A DNA stretch of 12,937 nt from contig CAMPGG010000071.1 in the NCBI GenBank assembly GCA_946885335.1, forward strand, positions 1 to 12,937. Reading direction: 5' to 3'. A program made the position numbers and the translations under genes. The DNA is from an uncultured Chitinophagaceae bacterium (GTDB lineage Bacteria > Bacteroidota > Bacteroidia > Chitinophagales > Chitinophagaceae). Positions 6,576 to 12,937 of this stretch are shown piece after piece; within the stretch, counting starts at the first letter, position 1; each line of letters begins with the position of its first letter. The notes under the pieces were generated by a model. The model saw only the letters and a list, made by a program, of their open reading frames with translations. It did not search any database and had not been told where the DNA came from.

Positions 6576-9500
6576 GTGTTAAGACTAATCCTGCTTTCAT
6601 TTTTTTTAGTTACGGTGCAAACAGCCTTTGCACAACAACGACTGTTTACCAACCAACAACATTTTAGCGTGGAAGACGGCTTGCCGCAAAGTTTTATCAG
6701 TGGCATATTGCAGGATGAGGATGGCTTTATCTGGCTGTCCACACTGGATGGTTTTTGCCGTTACGATGGCCGCGGTTTCAAAACAATCCGTTACAATCCC
6801 AAAGACAGCTCTGGCCTTGCGGCTAATACGATCCAAAGCCTGGGGCGGCTTGTTAATAATACTATTACCATTTATTACGGACCCACACAGGCAGATGATT
6901 TTGACCTGCGCAGTTTTAAAATAAAACGCAATACAAGCCGGGATAAATTAGACAAGATTCCAAATATACTTTGGCATACTTATCATGTGGGTTTCAACAC
7001 CGCCAACTGGTTTTTTATGATGAAGGATGATAAAGGTGCCGGCTGGCTAAACAGTAATACAGGTAACATCCACTATGCTTCTGTCGCTAATGGATTATTA
7101 CAACATGATACCATCAGTGCGATAGTGGAATCGGAGGAAGGAAAAATTTACCTGGTGAGTGAAACCGGGGTGCATGTAAGTGATACAGCGCAAAAGAAAT
7201 TTGAATGGATAGCTTTTAACACTCAGGTGAAAAAAGAAAAACCATCTAACCAGGTGGATATTTTTGGTGAAAAATTTTCTATTGTTTGTTTGCCGGGGAA
7301 CCGTTTACTGGTTGATGAGGATGCTAAAATTATTCTGATTGATATCAGGAAAAAAACAAGCAGTGTTTTAAAAATTCCTCCTCCCCCATCACCAGCTGCC
7401 GCTACCGGATATTCAGGACTTAAGGTGGATTCAAAAGGGCTGGCTTATTTTGAAAATTATGGCCGGATTTTTAGGATTGATGAATTTGGAGCAGTAAAAT
7501 TATTATGGGAAAACAGCATTAAAACTTTACCGGTCAGTGCCTTTTTTATAGACCGTTCTGATGTGCTGTGGGTAAGTGTAGATGCGCAAGGTCTGCTTAA
7601 AATTGACCTTCACGCTTTACATTTTCAGTCTTATCAATACAATCGCAATTTTATTTGCGATATCATGGAGCAGGCAGGTGTTAAACCACCGGATATCCCT
7701 GCGCATTGGACACACACTGAAGCTTCCTATTTCTTCCGGCAGGCAAGGGACAGTAAAGGCAATCTATATACTTGTTCTAACTGGTTCGGTCAGGATGCCA
7801 TTTACCAATTAAACCAACAGGGGTTCCGCTTTTTTTCAAATGTACCCGATGCTACTGTTTATGGTGCATTGCTGGTTATGCCCGGAGACAAGGTCCGGGC
7901 TTATGATCAATTGGGTCATGCCTGGTATAGCTGGAATACAGCAGCATCCGTACCAGAAAAGTTTTTATTAAATAAGGTTAGTGACAGCATGCAAAATATT
8001 CAATTAGCGGATGCCAGGTTTATTGGTGGATATACCTGGTTATCTACATATAATCACGGCCTGCTCCAATACGATGGACTTAAGCGGATAAACAGGTTTG
8101 CGGGTAAATTATCTAATGGCATCATGCCGGAAACACTTACCGAGATTTGTGCAGACCCGGTTGATAAAAACAAGTTTTGGATAGGATCCCGTGGCGGTGG
8201 GTTAATATTATGGGATGTACAAAAAGGATTAGAACGCATTTATACTACAGATGATGGTTTGCCAAACAATACCATCTATTGCATACTGCCCGACAAAACA
8301 GGAAAAATATGGTGCAGCACCAACAAAGGTATTTTCAGGTTTGATCCTAAAACGGGGCAGGTAACCGCATTTGAAAAAACAGATGGCCTGCCGGGCAATG
8401 AATTTAACCGGGCACATAAATTTAGTTTTCCGGATGGGCGCCTTGCCTTTGGCGGGCTTGACGGGTATACGATTTTTGACCCGGCTGATTTTATTCTGCA
8501 AACGGAAAACATACCAGTGCCGGTGCGGCTCACCGGTTTGCAGATCAATAACCGGCCGCAGGGTGTGGGCATTGCTAACAGTATAGTAAAAGAGCCATTG
8601 AGCATGGTATCGCTGATTAAATTGCCCCATCATAAAAATAACCTGCGCTTTGAATTTGCCGCCTTGTTATACAATCAACCGCAAAAAATAAAATACCGCT
8701 ACCAGTTGAAAGGAGCCGATGATGACTGGGTAGAGAACGGCAGTTCAAATGTGGCTTCTTATGCGGCGCTAAGGCCGGGAAGTTATACGTTTCGCATTAA
8801 CGCATCAGATCATAACGGGATCTGGAGTGAGACGATCAAGGAAATCGAAATCCTTATTCGCCCCCCGTTTTGGGCCACCTGGTGGGCCTATGCCATTTAT
8901 GCATTGCTGGCCTTTGTATTGGTCAGATGGTATTTCAGGTTCAGGGAAGCACAATTAAAAACAGCACAGCACCTGGCATTTGAAAAAAGGGAAGCCCTTC
9001 GTTTAAGGGAAGTGGATGAATTAAAGGACCGGTTTTTCAGTAATATAACCCATGAATTCCGAACACCCCTTACCCTGATTATTTCGCCGTTAGAAAAACT
9101 GGAGCAGGATCCTTCCCTTTCCCCTGCAGCCATCAGCACCGTGAAAACAGCACAGCGAAATTCAAAACAGTTGCTGCGACTGATCAACGAGTTTCTTGAT
9201 TTTTCCAAACTAAACGAGGGGCAACTCAAATTAAAACCAGCTGCAGGAGACCTGAAATTGTTTACGGCCGACTGCGTTCAATCATTTGCGTTAGCAGCCA
9301 GTGAAAAAAATATTGCACTGGATTTTTCAGCAAATGCCGTGGATGGATTTTTCCTTTTTGATGCTGAGAAATGGCATAAGATCGTTACAAACCTGTTGAG
9401 TAATGCATTAAAATTTACGCCCGTGAACGGAACGGTTTCCGTATCCCTTTTTTCTAAAGAGGGCGATATTATACACCTTGCAGTAAAAGACAGCGGCCCG

Positions 9501-10526
9501 GGCATACCAGCTGATCAGCAGCAAAAAATATTTGACCGATTTTACCAGGTGGACGATTCAGCTATACGTACTTACGGTGGCACGGGCATTGGCCTGAGCC
9601 TGGTAAAGGAATTGACTGAACTGATGCAGGGCACCATTGAACTGGATAGTAAGCCCGGCGAAGAAACCTGTTTTATGGTTAGCGTTCCCATGCAAAAACT
9701 ACAGGCAACAGAAACGATGAAGCCGGCACATAACACCATTACCGAAAAGCAAAACGGGAACAATATTGAAAAGGATCTGCCTTTGCTATTGGTGGCGGAA
9801 GACAATGATGAACTGCGATCTTTTTTAGTGGAGGAGATGCGCAAGCATTACCGGGTGATAGAAGCGGCGGATGGATCCATGGCCTGGGAAATGATTTTAC
9901 AAGAGCTGCCAGATATTGTGATCAGCGATGTGATGATGCCCGGAATGGACGGTTTTGATCTTTGCCGCCTTTGCAAAACAGATAACCGTACCGGTCATAT
10001 TGGTTTTATCCTGCTTACTTCAAAAGCGGCGCACGATGCAAGGTTAAAAGGATTGGGAACCGGGGCCGATGATTATATAACCAAGCCCTTTAACCTGCAG
10101 GAACTTGCACTGCGAACGGCTAATATTTTGCAGCTGCAGCAAAAACAAAGGGCATGGTTGCAGGCACAATTACTCAGCACAGCGCCACCGGATCAGTTAC
10201 CTGAAATCACCGACCCTTTCCTCGTAGCCCTTTACAAAGAGATGGATGCCAAACTGGATGATGCCGGTTTGGGCGTTGATTATTTGTGTAAAGCCATGGC
10301 GATGAGCCGCAGTACCCTGAACCGGAAATTAAAATCCCTGCTGGATATTTCTACCAATGAACTGATCAGGCAATACCGTTTGCAAAAAGGTTCGCAGCTT
10401 ATTTGTTCAGGACTGGATATATCCTCCGTTGCATACCAGGTTGGTTTCAGCAGTCCTTCTTATTTCAGCCAATGTTTTAAAGAACGGTTCGGCATAACCC
10501 CTTCTGAATACATTTCAAAGCGCTGA
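6576..10526 (+). CDS. Hybrid two-component system sensor/regulator (HTCS-type, AraC output)
   Basis: This 1316-residue protein joins sensing and transcription control in one chain. A signal peptide at 1-20 ends AFA-QQ. Two-component propeller repeats fill about 30-640 (clear ones at EDGLPQSFISGILQDEDGFI and DDGLPNNTIYCILPDKTGKI). Then come Y_Y_Y (about 697-760), a membrane helix (766-787), HisKA with H826 (SNITHEFRTP), an ATPase domain (N939/N943, D972 in DSGPGIP, G2 at 1001-1007), a receiver with D1118 (ISDVMMPGMDGF) and K1170, and an AraC-type helix-turn-helix at about 1225-1313. All key residues are intact. In Bacteroidota such proteins bind glycan fragments in the periplasm and switch on polysaccharide-utilisation genes, but none are present here. 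The start is GTG at 6576; an overlapping ATG at 6574 meets a stop after two codons, and the GTG gives a full signal peptide. A possible TTATAGT inverted repeat precedes it. Confidence 0.95.
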   Translation: MLRLILLSFFLVTVQTAFAQQRLFTNQQHFSVEDGLPQSFISGILQDEDGFIWLSTLDGFCRYDGRGFKTIRYNPKDSSGLAANTIQSLGRLVNNTITIYYGPTQADDFDLRSFKIKRNTSRDKLDKIPNILWHTYHVGFNTANWFFMMKDDKGAGWLNSNTGNIHYASVANGLLQHDTISAIVESEEGKIYLVSETGVHVSDTAQKKFEWIAFNTQVKKEKPSNQVDIFGEKFSIVCLPGNRLLVDEDAKIILIDIRKKTSSVLKIPPPPSPAAATGYSGLKVDSKGLAYFENYGRIFRIDEFGAVKLLWENSIKTLPVSAFFIDRSDVLWVSVDAQGLLKIDLHALHFQSYQYNRNFICDIMEQAGVKPPDIPAHWTHTEASYFFRQARDSKGNLYTCSNWFGQDAIYQLNQQGFRFFSNVPDATVYGALLVMPGDKVRAYDQLGHAWYSWNTAASVPEKFLLNKVSDSMQNIQLADARFIGGYTWLSTYNHGLLQYDGLKRINRFAGKLSNGIMPETLTEICADPVDKNKFWIGSRGGGLILWDVQKGLERIYTTDDGLPNNTIYCILPDKTGKIWCSTNKGIFRFDPKTGQVTAFEKTDGLPGNEFNRAHKFSFPDGRLAFGGLDGYTIFDPADFILQTENIPVPVRLTGLQINNRPQGVGIANSIVKEPLSMVSLIKLPHHKNNLRFEFAALLYNQPQKIKYRYQLKGADDDWVENGSSNVASYAALRPGSYTFRINASDHNGIWSETIKEIEILIRPPFWATWWAYAIYALLAFVLVRWYFRFREAQLKTAQHLAFEKREALRLREVDELKDRFFSNITHEFRTPLTLIISPLEKLEQDPSLSPAAISTVKTAQRNSKQLLRLINEFLDFSKLNEGQLKLKPAAGDLKLFTADCVQSFALAASEKNIALDFSANAVDGFFLFDAEKWHKIVTNLLSNALKFTPVNGTVSVSLFSKEGDIIHLAVKDSGPGIPADQQQKIFDRFYQVDDSAIRTYGGTGIGLSLVKELTELMQGTIELDSKPGEETCFMVSVPMQKLQATETMKPAHNTITEKQNGNNIEKDLPLLLVAEDNDELRSFLVEEMRKHYRVIEAADGSMAWEMILQELPDIVISDVMMPGMDGFDLCRLCKTDNRTGHIGFILLTSKAAHDARLKGLGTGADDYITKPFNLQELALRTANILQLQQKQRAWLQAQLLSTAPPDQLPEITDPFLVALYKEMDAKLDDAGLGVDYLCKAMAMSRSTLNRKLKSLLDISTNELIRQYRLQKGSQLICSGLDISSVAYQVGFSSPSYFSQCFKERFGITPSEYISKR

Positions 10527-10644
10527 GTTTGACGCAAAATTGACAGCTTTTGAACCGATCCTTACAGCTAAAGGGGTGGCTCACAGGATATATTTATAGT
10601 CCATAAAAGGTCTCAGTCTTTTTAATGTACTAAACCAACCAGAA

Positions 10645-11175
10645 ATGAAACATTCAGCCAAAATTATCGCCACATCCATGCTGTTTACCACCGCGTTATT
10701 CATGCATACTGCTGCGCAGGAAAAAAATGCTATCGCTGTTAGCCAGCCATCCGGCGCCCATAAAACTTTCCATGTTAAGGCAGACAATCAACTGAAAACG
10801 GGTGTTGAAACCAACCCGGTTATTACCGCAAAGTTTTCTTCCTTATTCCCCAATGCCAGCAGCCAGCAATGGATCGCCGGCGCTGATCATTACTGGGTTT
10901 CTTTTTTAAATGATGACCGCCACGCAAAAGCCAGTTTTAACCTGAAAGGACAACTGAACTATCTTATTACCGATTGTACAATTGAAGATTTACCCAAGGC
11001 TTTTATGCAATCCATAACAAAAAATTATCCTTCCTACAAGTTGTTCAATGCCATAGAAATAACAGCTCATGGTACGGTTGCAAACCAGGCCATTTTAGAA
11101 AACCGTACAGGTTATGTAATTCTGAAATACACCTCAGATGGTGTTGAACAAATAAAGCAGGTAGAAAAGCTATGA
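10645..11175 (+). CDS. Small secreted PepSY-like protein
   Basis: The 176-residue product starts with a signal peptide (about 1-24: MKHSAKIIATSMLFTTALFM, then HTAA before QEKN), so it is probably periplasmic. The mature part after a polar linker (25-60) has the pattern of the putative beta-lactamase-inhibitor-like PepSY fold (DUF2874-like): a helix KFSSLFPNASSQQW at 63-76, a strand DHYWVSF, a strand KASFNLKGQ, then LPKAFMQSITKNYPSYKL at 116-133, followed by two final strands. Members of this fold are small, secreted and functionally poorly defined. The gene begins 118 bp after the hybrid regulator on the same strand and could be its target or accessory factor; no terminator is evident between them. 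The fold assignment comes from pattern only and is moderate. Confidence 0.75.
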   Translation: MKHSAKIIATSMLFTTALFMHTAAQEKNAIAVSQPSGAHKTFHVKADNQLKTGVETNPVITAKFSSLFPNASSQQWIAGADHYWVSFLNDDRHAKASFNLKGQLNYLITDCTIEDLPKAFMQSITKNYPSYKLFNAIEITAHGTVANQAILENRTGYVILKYTSDGVEQIKQVEKL

Positions 11176-11252
11176 TCCCTTGCCAGTTCCGGCTATGACC
11201 TGTTTGAAAAAATTAGCGTGTAAACACGGTATGCAGGGTAAATGTTTGTGCC

Positions 11253-11279
11253 TATTTTGGTATGGCAATGACCAAAATA
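11253..11279. promoter_or_regulatory. Perfect 9-bp inverted repeat upstream of the NarL-like receiver
   Basis: TATTTTGGT (11253-11261) and ACCAAAATA (11271-11279) are exact reverse complements separated by nine bases (atggcaatg). The site ends 20 bases before the ATG at 11300. The symmetry, with arm centres about 18 bp apart, suits a dimeric regulator, or the transcript could form a hairpin close to the start. There is no T-tract, so it is not an ordinary terminator. The left arm also resembles a Bacteroidota -7 promoter element, although the match to TAnnTTTG is imperfect. Confidence 0.5.
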
Positions 11280-11299
11280 ACCATATCAAAACCCCTTTT

Positions 11300-11716
11300 A
11301 TGAAAGCAAGCATTGCTTTAGCCGATCATCATGTGCATTACCGCCATGGCCTGGCCAGCCTGTTAACAGCACTGGATTATACCGTTTTGTTTGAAGCTTG
11401 TAACGGGCAGCTTTTCTTAGACAAATTAATCAATCATCCGGAGCCGCAAATTGCGCTGATCGATATTAACATGCGGGTCATGGATGGCTATGAGACAACC
11501 CTGTATTTAAAACGGCATTATCCTTCCATAAAAGTATTGGCGCTTTCCATGTATGATGATGAAAACGCGGTTATCCGCATGTTCAGCCATGGCGCAAAGG
11601 GATTTATTTTAAAAGACTGCGAACCGGCGCAGTTGGAAGATGCATTGCATGCATTGCTGCAGGGTGGTTTTTATTATGCTGAGCCGGTAAGTGGCAGTGA
11701 GGTTCGGCGTACATAA
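11300..11716 (+). CDS. NarL-type receiver lacking the LuxR DNA-binding domain
   Basis: From the ATG at 11300 the 138-residue product is a receiver of the NarL/FixJ type: MKASIALADHHVHYRHGLAS, D55 in ALIDINMRVMDGY, S83 in ALSMYDDENA, K105 in GFILKDCEPA, and the usual end of the domain at GGFYYAEPVSG. Normal relatives continue through a linker into a LuxR helix-turn-helix of about 65 residues, but here the frame stops after SGSEVRRT, and I see no helix-turn-helix in the 58 bp before the convergent gene. Two family positions are altered: the acidic pair usually D-D is D9-H10, and the proline usually after the phospho-site Met is R59. It may be a decaying gene or a receiver that no longer signals by phosphorylation. 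The frame also opens 120 bp upstream (11180), but that part does not resemble a receiver. It follows the PepSY-like gene by 124 bp. Confidence 0.75.
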   Translation: MKASIALADHHVHYRHGLASLLTALDYTVLFEACNGQLFLDKLINHPEPQIALIDINMRVMDGYETTLYLKRHYPSIKVLALSMYDDENAVIRMFSHGAKGFILKDCEPAQLEDALHALLQGGFYYAEPVSGSEVRRT

Positions 11717-11774
11717 TATTTTAGTGATGCATTCTTTCCTGATTCCTGTAATCCCTGTCCATGCTTAACCTTTA

Positions 11775-12839
11775 TTAATCAACCGCGCTAAAGGTAATGG
11801 CTACTGCTGTCCATTTATTAAAATTCCATTTGGCCAGTGAAGCAATAAAATCAAAACCCGGTATCTGTATAACCACACCATAGTCATTATACTTCAAAAA
11901 CTTTTCAGGAATGTTTGCTTTAATCTCTTTTAATAAACTATTGTAGGCGGCATTCACTGCTGCAGCGTCATTACCTGATTTGAAAGTGTTCTGGTAAGAA
12001 ATTACCATGTTCCTGTTATTATCAACAACAATACTGGAAACACCTTCAGGGTATGGATTGCCTAAACCTTTTATGGTACTATAGCTGGTGGTATTATTAT
12101 AATTAAATCCTTTTTTACGCATCAGATTGCCTGCTTCTGCATTGAAGCTGCCAAATGCATATGCACTTTGTTTGTTTTTATATTTAAACCTGGCGGCCAG
12201 TTCGTTCAGGTATCTGGCATTGGTGCCCAGTTCTATTTTTTCATCCCGGGAGTTTTTAATTGTCACCTCACCATTGAGCATGTTAACAAAAACGTTTGTT
12301 ATTTCATTAGCTGATACAGGAACTGTTTTATTGATGATTTTTCCATTAAAGGAAAAACTAACCGGGTAATTTGCGGCCGGTATATTTTCAACAATCCATT
12401 CGTCTTTTGTTTTAGGAGCATTGGTTACCCCTTCGATATCCGGTATGGTGATTTTTATTTCTATAGGAACAGACTGCACGATGAGTTTGCCGGTTACAAC
12501 GGCGGCTTTTTTACTGGTTTCCTCGTTGTTTCCTTTTTCCGAAATAGTGACCAGGTGTTTGGTAAAGGGTTTTACTTTATAAGCCAGTACTTCGCCGGCC
12601 CTCACTGATATTCTTTCTTCAAAGGGTGTGTAACCATCCTTTACAATTTTGATCAAATTTTCTCCCGGGGTTACATTTTCTATAATGTAGCCTTTTAATT
12701 CGGCGGTTGTTTTTCCCTGGAAATCACCATTGAGAAAAACCGAAAGACCCGGTTCTCCATTTACCTGTATATAAGAAGTTTGCGATTGGGCAACGGATGC
12801 CATGCAAAAAAGCAATAGTGCAGTCAGAATTGTTTTCAT
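11775..12839 (-). CDS. Exported PEGA-domain protein
   Basis: Read from an ATG at 12839, the 354-residue product starts with a signal peptide (MKTILTALLLFCMASVAQS before QTS), so it is exported. A PEGA domain covers about residues 22-92: VNGEPGLSVFLNGDFQGKTT, then a turn with VTPGENLIKIVKDGY. A second PEGA-like segment lies at about 117-195 (GKLIVQSVPIEIKI, then ENIPAANYPVSFSFNGK). The C-terminal half (about 200-354) is unrecognised, with a KGFNYNNTTSYSTIKGLGNP region that may be a separate domain. PEGA domains are usually surface or periplasmic carbohydrate- or protein-contact modules; the specific role is unknown. The frame extends to an ATG at 12899, but the extra 20 residues are polar and would bury the signal peptide, so 12839 is preferred. 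It is convergent with the NarL-like receiver, 58 bp apart, with no clear terminator between them. Confidence 0.85.
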   Translation of the reverse strand: MKTILTALLLFCMASVAQSQTSYIQVNGEPGLSVFLNGDFQGKTTAELKGYIIENVTPGENLIKIVKDGYTPFEERISVRAGEVLAYKVKPFTKHLVTISEKGNNEETSKKAAVVTGKLIVQSVPIEIKITIPDIEGVTNAPKTKDEWIVENIPAANYPVSFSFNGKIINKTVPVSANEITNVFVNMLNGEVTIKNSRDEKIELGTNARYLNELAARFKYKNKQSAYAFGSFNAEAGNLMRKKGFNYNNTTSYSTIKGLGNPYPEGVSSIVVDNNRNMVISYQNTFKSGNDAAAVNAAYNSLLKEIKANIPEKFLKYNDYGVVIQIPGFDFIASLAKWNFNKWTAVAITFSAVD

Positions 12840-12937
12840 TGTTAGTTTTTGGTTTTGGATCAGTGTTTTGTGGGATGCTGTTGATTCAGTTCTCATCAAA
12901 GCAGATCACAATTATTTGCAATAATAATAAAAGATGA

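Noticed and set aside
6574..6582. ATG at 6574 as start of the hybrid regulator
   Set aside because: It is out of frame and reaches a stop after two codons (ATG TGT TAA); GTG at 6576 gives the signal peptide in frame.
8229..8633. Minus-strand open frames of 109-134 codons inside the hybrid regulator gene
   Set aside because: They overlap well-defined propeller coding sequence and their translations look like reverse-strand noise.
11180..11299. Upstream in-frame ATG of the NarL-like receiver at 11180
   Set aside because: The extra 40 residues are cysteine- and asparagine-rich with no domain features, and they overlap a perfect inverted repeat; the family normally begins with the M-K-x-S-I-A-L-A-D seen at 11300.
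6576..12839. Polysaccharide utilisation locus
   Set aside because: The hybrid regulator is typical of one, but no SusC, SusD, glycoside hydrolase or sulfatase sequence is present in the window.
12840..12899. Start of the PEGA protein at 12899
   Set aside because: The additional 20 residues are polar and would place the clear signal peptide internally; the ATG at 12839 gives a standard secretion signal.

Overview
The window looks like a chromosomal segment from a Bacteroidota bacterium, most likely family Chitinophagaceae or a close relative. The main evidence is a complete hybrid two-component system protein (periplasmic propeller, Y_Y_Y, histidine kinase, receiver and AraC helix-turn-helix in one chain), an architecture typical of this phylum. 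Purine-rich Shine-Dalgarno sites are mostly missing before the starts, AT-rich leaders are common, several secreted proteins have signal peptides ending in A-x-A/S-Q, and there are stand-alone Rcp1-like response regulators. The placement is an inference from gene content; no rRNA or other marker gene is present.

Layout. Positions 1-157 (minus) hold the N-terminus of a receiver protein. A gene-poor stretch of about 400 bp follows, then a plus-strand series: a class I SAM methyltransferase (560-1189), an uncharacterised 248-residue protein (1291-2037), a stand-alone response regulator (2157-2591), and the 3' remnant of an alpha/beta hydrolase gene (2657-2926) closed by a clear hairpin terminator (2976-3009). 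After another gene-poor stretch of about 490 bp comes a two-gene unit: a stand-alone receiver (3501-3938) and, 28 bp later, a soluble kinase with three PAS domains (3967-6417). The kinase gene ends inside a 9-bp tandem repeat (6403-6465) that also supplies its stop codon. The 1316-residue hybrid sensor/regulator follows (6576-10526), then a small secreted PepSY-like protein (10645-11175), a NarL-type receiver that lacks its DNA-binding domain (11300-11716), and, convergent on the minus strand, an exported PEGA-domain protein (11775-12839).

How the genes may work together. The window is dominated by phospho-signalling: two kinases and four receiver-only proteins, one of them cut by the window edge. 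The receiver/PAS-kinase pair is the best candidate for a dedicated phosphotransfer couple. The hybrid regulator would sense a periplasmic ligand and control transcription directly, but no SusC/SusD pair or carbohydrate-active enzyme lies within the window, so its target is not visible. The secreted PepSY-like protein beside it is a possible target or accessory factor.

No rRNA, tRNA, CRISPR array, insertion sequence or phage gene was recognised. No clearly new multi-gene defence or biosynthetic system is evident. The most unusual items are the stop-codon-spanning minisatellite at an apparent base-composition boundary, the headless NarL receiver with altered active-site residues and a perfect inverted repeat just upstream, and the hydrolase remnant.
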